Assembly: GCA_002633025.1 (NCBI GenBank) | Contig: NMRB01001185.1 | Coordinates: 50,400 to 114,399, forward strand | Reading direction: 5' to 3' | Source: Notospermus geniculatus | Lineage: Eukaryota > Nemertea > Pilidiophora > Heteronemertea > Lineidae | DNA: 64,000 bases | Shown here: one piece after another, positions 33,535 through 45,345 of the stretch | Layout: each line of letters starts with the position of its first letter | How positions within the stretch are numbered: position 1 is the stretch's first letter | Notes under the pieces: model-generated | Seen by the model: only the letters and a program-made list of their open reading frames with translations | The model's database searches: none | Told to the model about the DNA's origin: nothing | Program-made: the position numbers and the translations under genes

Positions 33535-34248
33535 TCAAAAGCCATCTTCGGGATGCTTACTTCCGCTGTCATACCCTTTCCTTTGATTAATCCGCGTGTT
33601 CCGCCATCATTGTTCATATTATGGGGGATATTAAAATTTCTCCAGTATTACATGTAAGGTGACATGAAAGTCATTGTATTTAAATTGACACCATAAGCGC
33701 GGAAATTCATTCGACTACTGGTGTGGTAGGTGGTTTCAGTATCGCCAACAAGAGGCCAAATTCTGAAGGCGAAGGGCATGTGGTATTGTCTAGGAAAGTC
33801 GGCCCTGACCAGTCCTGCGCAATGTCAGGGCAGAAAACCTGACGATGATCGGATGCTTTGTGTTCGTCTGCCTCCAATGTTGGACATGCTGTTGTCAATG
33901 TAAACGGTTTTCGAGAATCTTCTGTTGCTTCTGTGGTTTGGGTGTTCATGGGAGATCTCAAGTAGGCCTTAGACGACAAGGTAACGCTGAGGTCTCCTTG
34001 GAGACATCGTTTGTATGATTGTTTCTGGTTGGAGAGGCAAGACAGTTCAGAGCATTTCTCGTCCTTCCATTGGCTTGACCTGTGTTTGGACGTCAATATT
34101 TGTGGTTGTCGTCCTTGTAAGTTTGTTTCCCCGGCTGCCGGTTGAACCTTCCAAACGCAAGTAAATTGAAAATGAATTGTTCAACATGGCCAATTTCGAC
34201 TCCTGAGGTCGGCCTGACAAGATTTCAGAAGATTAATTTGATTGGACC
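33535..34248. repeat. Duplicated segment, copy 1 (714 bp, uninterrupted)
   Basis: This matches 36225-36483 followed by 37162-37628, in the same orientation, from TCAAAAGCCATCTTCGGG to TTTGATTGGACC. It represents the state before insertion of the MITEs found in copy 2. Confidence 0.85.
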
Positions 34249-34451
34249 GACTTTTAATTACTGGCGTTGGATAATTATTCATGGAGGTTTTCGTGCAGAC
34301 GATTTTGTCATTGTCCTGTAGCTCACGGGACTCGGTGATTAAGGCGGCAGAGCGCAGTGGGGCCTGGCACAACAGCGACGCCAGCAGTCACGGAGCTTCG
34401 GTCCGCCCTCATCTAGCCTACCCTGGTCCTGCGCGCTTTTGTATCAGAGCG

Positions 34452-34739
34452 TACACTCTTAGAAATAAGGGTTCTTCAAGGGTTTTTCACGAGCACATAT
34501 ATGCAACCCTTAGAGGTTTTTTGAAAAACCCTAAAAAGTTCTTTAAAAAACTCTTAAGGGTTCTTCATTATCCCGAAAAACCCTAAGAAGTTTTCTGGAA
34601 AACCCTAGGGTTTTTCATGGTAATGAAGAACCCTTACGAGTTTTTTAAAGAACCTTTTAGGGTTTTTCAAGAAACCTTTAAGGGTTGCATATATGTGCTC
34701 GTGAAAAACCCTTGAAGAACCCTTATTTCTAAGAGTGTA
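34452..34739. mobile_element. MITE family C: 288-bp nearly complete palindrome
   Basis: The ends are TACACTCTTAGAAATAAGGG and its complement. The two halves (about 144 bp each) pair over almost their whole length with few mismatches. Each half contains several copies of GGGTTCTT and AAAAACCCT, so the arms are also internally repetitive. Confidence 0.85.
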
Positions 34740-34837
34740 GGGACGTTGAAACAACGGTTTGGCCGTGATGCAGCGACACCAGGGCCTTGTCCGTGGTTAC
34801 CCGCATCTCCTCCATCACAGAGGGTGTCGACCAAGCT

Positions 34838-34939
34838 CCTGTTTCATAAAGTGACTTTAGGCTGATGGTACCATTAACTTAAATGCATTTTCCATTTGGT
34901 TAAGGGTACCATTAGCTTAAAGTCACTTTATGAAACAGG
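34838..34939. mobile_element. MITE family D (102 bp, CCTGTTTCATAAAGTGAC ends)
   Basis: 35-bp arms with three mismatches start CCTGTTTCATAAAGTGACTT and end at GGTACC, around a 32-bp centre. It lies only 98 bp after the palindrome at 34452-34739. Confidence 0.8.
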
Positions 34940-36224
34940 CCCCAGGTCTCTACCTCCGTCGTGATCGAGTTTTTACTGGATAAACCCTCTAAGAGAACTA
35001 TCTTTGTGTCCAGCAAACATACTGAAGAAAAAAACATGCTTTCCTTTCCTCAAACTCCAACTGTCCACAGCACAAACAACTTTATTACCACATGGGTTGC
35101 TCAGCGCCGTCGTCTCTCCGCAAAGGGACCATAGAAAATCACACTGGTCAGTTCAAAATGTTCTGCTAATCTGCATGCTGGCTGCATCTGATAATGTTAG
35201 CTGTAAATATTGATGATATGATGGAGGACATCATTCGGTTGACCAGAACTCCACTTCTGATGCTTGGTCCGACCCGAATGCCGGCTTAATATGTTTTATG
35301 ACCTGGCCGGGTGTGAGCCAGCATGTATGTCCTCAGCTATGTGGTTTCAGTTCAGCCTAAAGAGAGAGTCACTGCAGTGCATTTATCTCCTGTCTCTCTC
35401 CACACTTTCGGCCAAAGTTACTGTTCGTTTCATGTCAGTTACCTCAATATTTGTGGACCATCCATCAGCAATTGTCCGAAACTAATTTACAACCGATTGG
35501 CCATTACTTCATACATGTATATGTTTCCTGGTTTTAGGTTCTGGTTGTTGACGAGGTATTACGAATACACCTCTATAAATAGGTTTACCATCGTTTGACG
35601 GATCACCGTGTCATTTGTACTTACAAACTTGTGGACCGTCAGACGTTTGTACGTCTCCGTAAATATGGCGGCGCTGTGCGCTATAACCAGCGAATCAAGC
35701 GGAAGCGAGTATTCCTCGTCACGTGATATGAATTTGCCAATCAGCGTCTGTAAGGCCAATATGCGCGTTGGTCGCAAGACCTCGCGTGAGAGGGCCAAGG
35801 AGGCAACGTGTAGCAGGAAAGGGGGAACTAGATATGAACTTTCCTTTGTTCAGTGGTTTCTTCTGTTTCTATTCTCTCGCTGGGACAACGAAGCGTGCAG
35901 GCCAGTCACACCAAGCCGTCCCCGGGGATACCTGAGCTAAAAACGATAGGAAATATCTCCGTTCTCGCTGCTGCAACACTTTCGGACCAACTGAAGATGC
36001 AGCAAGCCGTGTCCGATGCTGACACTGAGCATATGATCGGTCATTAAGCAATCTTCCACACGGCTGCTGGTCCGGCCTTACCCGAAGTGGTGCTTTCAAC
36101 CGACGACAACGCGTCATTGGTCGACTTCAAGATAGTCTCACGCGGTCAGACTCTTACATTACCATTACAGAGTCTGACACCACTCGTGTATATTTTATGC
36201 ACGGTCAATACATTGAGAGAGCTA
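34940..36224. other. Intronic stretch without a supported gene
   Basis: Nothing recognised beyond short open frames. Confidence 0.35.
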
Positions 36225-36551
36225 TCAAAAGCCATCTTCGGGATGCTTACTTCCGCTGTCATACCCTTTCCTTTGATTAATCCGCGTGTTCCGCCATCAT
36301 TGTTCATATTATGGGGATATTAAAATTTCTCCAGTATTACATGTAAGGTGACATGAAAGTCATTGTATTTAAATTGACACCATCAGCGGTGAGATTCATT
36401 CGACTACGAACAGTGGCGTGGTAGGTGGTGCCAGTGTCGCCAACAAGAAGCCAAATTCTGACCGGCGATGTGGTATAGTCTAGCAGGACTTAGACGCGTG
36501 TAACTTCGTCAAATGCATGGTGGAAGTGCGTGCATTTAGTGCAGTTGTCTA

Positions 36552-36683
36552 AGGGCCGTATGCACGGGGTCGGACTTCAGCCACACTTTCATTAAAGTCT
36601 GACTTTTCTCAATGCTTCAAGCAACAGAAAGTCTAACTTAAGCTATACTTTAGGCTAAAAGTTCGACCCGTGCATATGGCCCT
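36552..36683. mobile_element. MITE family E (132 bp, AGGGCCGTATGCACGGG ends)
   Basis: Inverted ends AGGGCCGTATGCACGGG and its near complement ACCCGTGCATATGGCCCT, with flanking TTGTCTA and TTGTCTT that may be a 7-8 bp target duplication as in hAT-type elements. Confidence 0.75.
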
Positions 36684-36689
36684 TTGTCT

Positions 36690-37135
36690 TAAGCCTCGCT
36701 TATGTCGCCCTACGCTGTGATAGAAATAGCGTCAACAAGTTGCAACTGGTAACTTATGTCGCCACCGAGTAGAAAAATACCGATCGGTCGCAACTACCTG
36801 GAACTAGTTTATCGCCGTCTTTTGAGTGCTTATGTCGACACAGATTTCTTTTGATTTTAAGTGACGTGGTGATTAGGTCACGTGGTCTCGTTAGGCCACG
36901 TGGAATGTAAAGCGAATTTCATTGGCTGTCTTCAGGATACAGTTGTCAACTAGTCGCTGAAGTTGAACATGTGCGACTTTCAGGATCTGGATATTTTTAG
37001 TTTGCAACTAGTTGGCAACTAGTTACTCTCTGATGCCCGAAAGCTTATGTCACCTAGTAGTTGTGACTAACTACGCGCCGATTGTCAGTTGCCAACTAGT
37101 TCGGACTGTACGTAAGGGTGACATAAGCGAGGCTT
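36690..37135. mobile_element. MITE family F (446 bp, TAAGCCTCGCTTATGTC ends)
   Basis: The terminal inverted repeats are TAAGCCTCGCTTATGTCGCC and its complement, about 22 bp. Inside, CTTATGTC recurs several times and AACTAGTT or AACTAGTTGGCAACTAGTT repeats occur. It has no coding capacity. Confidence 0.8.
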
Positions 37136-37628
37136 AAAACACACTTTGTGAAAATCGGCCCGGAAAGTCGGCCCTGACCAGTTCTGCGCAATGTCGGGGC
37201 AGAAAACCTGACGAATCTACTTAACATGATCGGATACTTTGTGTTCGTCTGCCTCCAATGTTGGACATGCTGTTGTCAATGTAAACGGTTTCGAGAATCT
37301 TCTGTTGCTTCTGTGGTTTGGGTGTTCATGGGAGATCTCAAGTAGGCCTAAGACGACAAGGTAACGCTGAGGTCTCCTTGGAGACATCGTTTGTATGATT
37401 GTTTCTGGTTGGAGAGGCAAGACAGTTCAGAGTATTTCTCGTCCTTCCATTGGCTCGACCTGTGTTTGGACGTCACTAGTTGTGGTTGTCGTCCTTGTAA
37501 GTTTGTTTCCCCGGCTGCCGGTTGAACCTTCCAAAGGCAAGTAAATTGAAAATGAATTGTTCAACATGGCCAATTTCGACTCCTGAGGTCGGCCTGACAA
37601 GATTTCAGAAGATTAATTTGATTGGACC

Positions 37629-38351
37629 AGATGTTTGAAATGGGTATTTTTACTTAATATGGACGGAAGAAAAGGCCGCCGAGTCGGCCGTGCAGAGCTA
37701 GCCGATGAGCTGCAGCGTTCACCATCGGATGCTGAGCTCAGACGGCGGCCCTTCCGGTTTTCGAAGTGCTTCCGGTTCATGGCCGTTTGACCTTGTAGAT
37801 TGAAATTGAATTCTCAGAATGAGTCGACTTTGGTATCATAATCTTTCTTACTAAACGGTTTGCAGAAATCAGATGATCCAATTTTGAAAAGCTGATTTCT
37901 GAACCCGGATCGGGCGGTGGACACTTCGTAATGACCACTAGACGACTGGTAGCCCCTTGACGAAACTACCCTGTAAGAGGTCTGTCCAGGCCGCGCCACG
38001 GTTCAGCATTTTGAGTTGCTAAGCTATCCCAAGTGAGATTGTAAGAGGTCGGACATCTGTAATCCCATCCCAGTAACACCTTTCCTCCGCTACTCACTTC
38101 AGGAGAAATAAATAAGACGGTTGAATGTCTGGCGACATCGCTAATTCAAATGGTCGGCCACACGAATAATCACTCAGACATAACGAGTGTAAAATCACAA
38201 TTGAGCGCGCATCTAATCTCCTACCGTTTATATTTCTTAAAACGGACTGGCATTGACACACGAGGTGATTAATCTGGTGTTAACGATTAGACATTGATCC
38301 GCGCTGACAGATTTGATGGTATGATTAGGCAAGTGATGAGGAGAGAAGGCT
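37629..38351. other. Intronic stretch without a recognised element
   Basis: Nothing recognised. Confidence 0.35.
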
Positions 38352-39565
38352 AGGATCTTCGTCAGGCTGTGGGACGAGAGGCAAGTAGGATCTTCGTCAG
38401 GCTGTGGGACGAGAGGCAAGTAGGATCATCGACAGGCTGTGGGACGAGAGGCAAGTAGGATCTTCGTCAGGCTGTGGGACGAGAGGCAAGTAGGATCTTC
38501 GTCAGGCTGTGGGACGAGAGGCAAGTAGGATCTTCGTCAGGCTGTGGGACGAGAGGCAAGTAGGATCTTCGTCAGGCTGTGGGACGAGAGGCAAGTAGGA
38601 TCTTCGTCAGGCTGTGGGACGAGAGGCAAGTAGGATCTTCGTCAGGCTGTGGGACGAGAGGCAAGTAGGATCTTCGTCAGGCTGTGGGACGAGAGGCAAG
38701 TAGGATCTTCGTCAGGCTGTGGGACGAGAGGCAAGTAGGATCTTCGTCAGGCTGTGGGACGAGAGGCAAGTAGGATCTTCGTCAGGCTGTGGGACGAGAG
38801 GCAAGTAGGATCTTCGTCAGGCTGTGGGACGAGAGGCAAGTAGGATCTTCGTCAGGCTGTGGGACGAGAGGCAAGTAGGATCTTCGTCAGGCTGTGGGAC
38901 GAGAGGCAAGTAGGATCTTCGTCAGGCTGTGGGACGAGAGGCAAGTAGGATCTTCGTCAGGCTGTGGGACGAGAGGCAAGTAGGATCTTCGTCAGGCTGT
39001 GGGACGAGAGGCAAGTAGGATCTTCGTCAGGCTGTGGGACGAGAGGCAAGTAGGATCTTCGTCAGGCTGTGGGACGAGAGGCAAGTAGGATCTTCGTCAG
39101 GCTGTGGGACGAGAGGCAAGTAGGATCTTCGTCAGGCTGTGGGACGAGAGGCAAGTAGGATCTTCGTCAGGCTGTGGGACGAGAGGCAAGTAGGATCTTC
39201 GTCAGGCTGTGGGACGAGAGGCAAGTAGGATCTTCGTCAGGCTGTGGGACGAGAGGCAAGTAGGATCTTCGTCAGGCTGTGGGACGAGAGGCAAGTAGGA
39301 TCTTCGTCAGGCTGTGGGACGAGAGGCAAGTAGGATCTTCGTCAGGCTGTGGGACGAGAGGCAAGTAGGATCTTCGTCAGGCTGTGGGACGAGAGGCAAG
39401 TAGGATCTTCGTCAGGCTGTGGGACGAGAGGCAAGTTGGATCTTTGTCAGGCTGTGGGACGAGAGGCAAGTAGGATCTTCCTCAGCCTGTGGGACGAGAG
39501 GCAAGGGATCTTCATCAGGCTGTGGGACGAGAGGCAAGGGATCTTCGTCAGGCTGTGGGACGACA
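38352..39565. repeat. Minisatellite, 35-bp unit, about 35 copies
   Basis: The unit is AGGATCTTCGTCAGGCTGTG followed by GGACGAGAGGCAAGT. Most units are identical; single-base variants cluster at the edges, and the last two units are 33 bp. A unit of 35 is not a multiple of three and includes TAG, so no frame stays open through the array. Open frames at the right edge arise from variant units and are not genes. Confidence 0.97.
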
Positions 39566-39610
39566 GACGACGTCTGCAAGCTTCTGACGGACGGGTACAA
39601 CCAGAGAGCT

Positions 39611-39744
39611 TCTGTCACGAGATGGTGAACTATCTGTCACGTTCTGTGGCGGGATGGTGGATGTCTGTCACGTTCTGTGGCGGGATGGTGAACTGTCTGT
39701 CACGTTCTGTGGCGGGATGGTGGATGTCTGTCACGTTCTGTGAC
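39611..39744. repeat. Second tandem array, alternating 31- and 32-bp units
   Basis: Four units contain TCTGTCACGTTCTGTGGCGG and then either GATGGTGGATG or GATGGTGAACTG, alternating. It starts only 46 bp after the 35-bp minisatellite. Confidence 0.8.
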
Positions 39745-41277
39745 GTTAAAGTGACGAGAGCTGGGCTTGACAAGGATTATGTTGAGAAGGAAGCTTTATG
39801 TCACATTAAGTATGTTGGCATTCACTTTTAAGTCTTCCTTTTCTGTAAGATGATCTGCTGCACTCCCGGATCCGCCACATTGTCTCCCGGCAGGTCACAT
39901 GTGTCTCTATGATTACCTCCACCAAAGATTCTCAGATAATCGAATCGGGCGGAGGAAATGGGACAGGTGGCGTCAGGCGATGGTGTCAACTCATTTACCA
40001 GACACGGCCTGCTTGGACAGACAACGTCTGCCGGCGACGAAGGTCTTTCCAATCGCTAATGGCATGGCCCGAGGTCGTATGTACCCTGGTATCGCCACCT
40101 TACCGTCCCGCGAGGTGATATTCGACAGTTGTCCAGGGAAGGAGGGAGACGCAGAGGCGGACAGAATTCAATAATGAGACGGGATGGCTTGTTGAAAATG
40201 TCTGATAGACTGATTTGGCCGAAGTATTGGCAAGAAATCGGACAGTGGTGTGAGGGACGAAGCAGAATGTGATATCCAGAATTCAACAAATGAACATCGT
40301 AGATGAAAATCGCCTGGTGGAAGACTCTTGTTGAGAAATCTGCCAGCCCATGTGGAAGGAAAGAATGTCCACCTGAAAAAAAGTCCACCCTGGGTTCGCC
40401 ACCCACTGCTGGTCATTCTTCTTGTTCGGCCAAGCTCAAGATGAGTTGTCAGAGCGACTGCAAGTGGAAACATGTGATGGATACGACGCCGTACCATCGG
40501 TGTAGCGTATCATGGTGTGGTCCATTCAGTTTCCTGGACGTTACGTTGTTATCTTGGCGTCTTGTCCCTCGTAGTTCCACCCGTCCGCCTGGGGCTCCAT
40601 CCCGTGCGGAGGCCATCGGATACCGCAGAGTTAAACCCGATATTGAATATCATTACCTAGTAGACCGCGGGGTTTCGGCTATCTAAGAAATGGGGAGATA
40701 TAGCTTGAAGATCCCGCCGTCCCAATAAATCACGGCAGAGATATCGCAGAATTGACCCAATGTGAGCCGGCGAATGATTTAGGACGAAGATAATTGGCTG
40801 CCGGACGGTTCGTTATCCTGGGGCCGGTGACCGTTGAGAACCCGCCCGAGCTCACCGTCTCGACTCGGCCCGGGTTCTCAACATGTCGCTCTTAATGGGA
40901 CCGAATAGCGTGTAATGCGGCCATTGTGGCACGGATTCTGAGCGAAACTGCAGAATAAGTAATAATCTTCTGTACTGGTTGGGTCGGATGACGTGCATTG
41001 TGTGGAGGAAATGAACTGACGGAGGGTTCAGCGGGAAAGGGCAACAGCGCAAATGAAGGGTGGCGGAGGGTGACAGCGGCACATGGGCTGAACAAAAAGG
41101 AACATGGTTAGGTTATCTCACCAGATCATACTGATGTGACGAAAATCATCCGAATGTTAATTGAAACCAGTGCAGATTTCACGGATTATTCAGGCAGAAG
41201 TGTCTTTCCTTGACGCTTGCGGTGGAAAACTTTTATCCCCACTTTTCCATCCCGACGCACCGTCTTTACGACAATGA
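39745..41277. other. Intronic stretch without a supported gene
   Basis: Overlapping short frames on both strands; none is recognisable. Confidence 0.35.
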
Positions 41278-41471
41278 GACAGTTTTAGGCGAGGTTCGCC
41301 CCATTCGTCTTAAAACTCTGTGAACCGAGTTGACGCCATGGTTCGTTTGATGATACAACGTATGGTTCTGCTGACAGTTTTTAGGCGAGGTTCACCCCAT
41401 TCATACGTCTTTGGAAGTCTATGAACCGAGTTGATACCACGGTTTGTTTGATGATAAAATATGTGGTTGCT
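41278..41471. repeat. Tandem duplication of 95 bp, diverged
   Basis: GACAGTTTTAGGCGAGGTTC begins copy 1 at 41278 and, with one extra T, copy 2 at 41373. Each ends with GTTTGATGATA and a short tail. Point differences are scattered. Confidence 0.75.
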
Positions 41472-41794
41472 GACTCTGTGAATCACACGGTTGTCAAGTC
41501 TCTCTGGTTCACACCTTCTGCAAACCCGGACCAGGCGGTTTGTGACGAAAACTACCGGTGTATAACCCGTCAAGTATCGTAACATGCCACCAGCACGCTC
41601 GACAACAATTTAATCCAGCTTGATTAAGTTGATATCAAATTGATTCCTGAGCGTTTGTGCGGCTTTTCAATTTGGCCCCGAGCGGCCGGTCCCCGGCACA
41701 ATCAGTGAGGAGACTGGTGTGGAAATGTCGACGGCCACTGAGGCCAAGATCTCTGATTGGTCAGCGAGGCACGTGGCGGGCACAATACCCGGAT

Positions 41795-42521
41795 GTCCCG
41801 AGGTCCTGGCTGCGTTCATCTTTAATCCTCATTGGACACAGCCAGAGCGTTTCTTGGATTGTTTGCGAATGCTGTCCTGAAGCTAGTGAACTGGAAACCG
41901 TCCGTTTTTACCGGTAGAGCGGATTATCACCATTGGCAATATTCATCGGGGCAGGATGACAGAGGAATACTCGGGTACCGGTGCGTCATGCAGCCTAGTC
42001 ACGCGGCGTGAACAAGTTTTTTTTCAATCCCAGACCTGGAGGCGTCAAGTGTTGCAACGGTCGCGTTCGATTTCATGTCTTTAGGTGAACTTCTGATCGA
42101 TAATAGAGAAAAACCAATTTAAGGCGGGGGGCTACCTATAGCTGAGCTCATTCCCTAGTGGCAATCCACGGAACTGGCCTTTGTACGACCAGTCATTCAC
42201 ATTTAGATTAATCCCGAGGTCCTGGCTGCGTTCATCTTTAATCCTCATTGGACACAGCCAGAGCGTTTCTTGGATTGTTTGCGAATGCTGTCCTGAAGCT
42301 ACTGAACTGGAAACCGTCCGTTTTTACCGGTAGAGCGGATTATCACCATTGGCAATATTCATCGGGGCAGGATGACAGAGGAATACTCGGTGCGTCATGC
42401 AGCCTAGTCACGCGGCGTGAACAAGTTTTTTTCAATCCCAGACCTGGAGGCGTCAAGTGTTGCAACGGTCGCGTTCGATTTCATGTCTTTAGGTGAACTT
42501 CTGATGGATAATAGAGAAAAA
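41795..42521. repeat. Direct duplication of about 315 bp (41795-42113 and 42212-42521)
   Basis: The copies match from TCCCGAGGTCCTGGCTGCG to AATAGAGAAAAA. Differences are few: a small GGTACC-containing insertion in copy 1, the length of a T run, and single bases. They are separated by 98 bp. Confidence 0.88.
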
Positions 42522-43844
42522 TGCTTTTAATGGATGTTCTGCCTGCAATAAATATTTGAGGTTGTTCTGATGGACATGCGCAGTGTATTTCCGAGTGACG
42601 TCATCCTCCCAGAAGGAGTTTCGGCAATCCCCGACGAAATACCCAGAGAAGAGCGCACCTATTCCTCATCAGCCTTTTTGCGCCGACATCGTCGAGTCTC
42701 CGCTGATCGATACGTCCTGTCTCTAACTACACTCGGTTGATATCTCTTTGCGGGCCATTCACTCTCTTCACGATGGCTTCCGTCCAATTTGAAGCACTCT
42801 TCTGGCAGGAAAGTGATTCATGCCCTAATTGGTCCTCACGTTCAGGGCTCACCTATTCCATAGGCCACGCAAAGTACTCATCATTGTCTGGTCATGTTCG
42901 TCACGGAGTAAGGCGAACTCCATCACTGCATCATGAGCTAGCAATGCGATTCTGTTGGCTATCTTTTGCCTTTGGTGCAAGGAATAGTGTTCTTACGGCG
43001 GCCAGCATGATGCACAAGCTCTACCGCGTAACTGACTGACCAATCAGAATGATTGCCGCGCTTATCTGCGAAGATGTCACCGTAGCTGCATCCAGAACAC
43101 CGGCGCACTACAGTTCGTCCAGAATGCCAACCCAACAACCAGCCGCTTTCGTGTTGCTGAACTTCATCAACGCGCAAGCTTCCAGATTCGGATATAGTTT
43201 GCTGCTGTGATTGGGCCCTTGGTGGTATCTGAGATCATATTTTGGACAGAGAAGTGGAAGAAATGCCACAGGACTTTCTCCTTTCATTGCAGGGAGGACC
43301 TTTCTCTGTGAAACGCAGGTTTAGAAACGAAGCTGTAATCATCCCTTCCCTGCCTCTACCTCCGCGGTCCATTTATCTACTAAGACATCCCATCCGTGCA
43401 TCCTGATAACTAGCTGGATCAGGCCGCGCCCGTAGCTCGCGTGTCACGATCCCTCAGACAACCACACGTTTTGTGTCTCACAAATTGGGCAGTAATTGCC
43501 CGCAATAGTTAAGAGTAATGAATGTTCATTTGAGGCGACCGGCCTGCAATTGCGGCTGAGTCATCCATGATCGGGCTCCCTGGGCTACCTACACGAGGGT
43601 ACTTTGGGGGGGGTTTGTTAAAACAGAAAATACAGGTCGACTCTGATGTCAAGGTGGCGTTTTAACACATGTCCTTCTGAGAACACGAAACGTTGTATCA
43701 TTTTCAAGTCATTTTCCCTTGCCGCCCATCTTCCTCAAATATGTTGCCAAAGCTTTTAGACGCCCCCTGCCGAGAAAACCCGCGATGTCAAAACCAAAGG
43801 ATTCCGAAGTCCCGCTTTCCGTCCTTCGCTTGAAGAATGAGACC

Positions 43845-43915
43845 GGATAGGAGTCGAACAGATAACTCAGAGGTGAGCAGCGCTGACTTTTCTACTGCGC
43901 CACTCTGACACTCAC
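43845..43915 (-). mobile_element. tRNA-derived SINE fragment in duplication copy 1
   Basis: On the minus strand, an A-box-like GTGGCGCAGTAGAAAAG is followed by a B-box-like TGTTCGACTCC at 43860-43850. No acceptor stem is seen. Confidence 0.5.
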
Positions 43916-45284
43916 AACCAACCAGTGTACAAATGTCATCTCCTAGACTAATCCGAGACTTCACGTCGCTGTTCCCAGAGCCAGAATACTGAGTAACCCT
44001 GGTGATCTAACCATTGGATTCTCTCAAACAACCGTTAATGCTAATCGTAAAAAGACCGCACCATTCACTCTCTTCACGATGGCTTCCGTCCAATTTGAAG
44101 CACTCTTCTGGCAGGAAAGTGATTCATGCCCTAATTGGTCCTCAAGTTCAGGGCTCACCTATTCCATAGGCCACGCAAAGTACTCATCATTGTCTGGTCA
44201 TGTTCGTCACGGAGTAAGGCGAAACTCCACCACTGCATCATGAGCTAGCAATGCAATTCTGTTGGCTATCTTTTGCCTTTGGTGCAAGGAATAGTGTTCT
44301 TACGGCGGCCAGCATGATGCACAAGGTCTACCGCGTAACTGACTGACCAATCAGAATGATTGCCGCGCTTATCTGCGAAGATGTCACCGCAGCTGCATCC
44401 AGAACACCGGCGCACTACAGTTCGTCCAGAATGCCAACCCAACAACCAGCCGCTTTCGTGTTGCTGAACTTCATCAACGCGCAAGCTGCCAGATTCGGAT
44501 ATATTTTGCTGCTGTGATTGGGCCCTTGGTGGTATCTGAGATTATATTTTGGACTGAGAGAGTTCGTAAAACGCGTAGATCACGAGAACGCAGCCCTCAA
44601 CCATCCCTGGGAGTGGGTAGTGTCATGGTCAGCTAAGCGCAAGGCCCATGGGCCTCTTGTTATACTCTTGTTATGGATCTTATAGCTTCAGAGAAGTGGA
44701 AGAAATGCCACAGGACTTTCTCCTTTCATCGCAGGGAGGATCTTTCTCTGTGAAACGCAGGTTTAGAAACGAAGCTGTAATCATCCCTTCCCTGCCTCTA
44801 CCTCCGCGGTCCATTTATCTACTAAGACATCCCATCCGTGCATCCTGATAACTAGCTGGATCAGGCCGCGCCCGTAGCTCGCGTGTCACGATCCCTCAGA
44901 CAACCACACGTTTTGTGTCTCACAAATTGGGCAGTAATTGCCCGCAATAGTTAAGAGTAATGAATGTTCATTTGAGGCGACCGGCCTGCAATTGCGGCTG
45001 AGTCATCCATGATCGGGCTCCCTGGGCTACCTACACGAGGGTACTTTGAGGGGTTTGTTAAAACAGAAAATACAGGTCGACTCTGATGTCAAGGTGGCGT
45101 TTTAACACATGTTCTTCTGAGAACACGAAACGTTTCAAGTCATTTACCCTTGCCGCCCAACTTCCTCAGACATGTTGCTCAAGCTTTTAGACCCCCTGCC
45201 GAGAAAACACTCTGAAAACTCGCCATGTCACAACTCAAGGAAGTCTTTCCGTCCTTCGCTTGAAGAATGAGACCGGATAGGAGT

Positions 45285-45345
45285 CGAACTGATAACTCAG
45301 ACGTGACAGCGCTGACTTTTCCACTGCGCCATCCTGACAGCCCAC
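45285..45345 (-). mobile_element. tRNA-derived SINE fragment in duplication copy 2
   Basis: This is the counterpart of 43845-43915, with ATGGCGCAGTGGAAAAG and AGTTCGACTCC on the minus strand. Confidence 0.5.

Larger units (their letters stand above)
36225..37628. repeat. Duplicated segment, copy 2, split by a 678-bp insertion
   Basis: The homologous parts are 36225-36483 and 37162-37628. The insertion 36484-37161 follows TATAGTCTAG and is absent from copy 1 (TATTGTCTAGGAAAGTCGG). The insertion contains two separate MITEs plus flanking sequence. Confidence 0.85.

Noticed and set aside
38352-39565. CRISPR-like array of regular repeats
   Set aside because: Units are directly adjacent with no unique spacers, and the genome is an animal's. 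It is a minisatellite.
39349-39831. 160-codon open frame with repeated Arg/Gly/Asp-rich protein
   Set aside because: It is produced by variant units at the edge of the 35-bp and 31/32-bp arrays read in shifting phase, with no gene context.
42959-44484. Conserved protein encoded twice (72-codon frames, minus strand)
   Set aside because: The similarity comes from the 1.3-kb tandem duplication of DNA, and the frames show no coding features.
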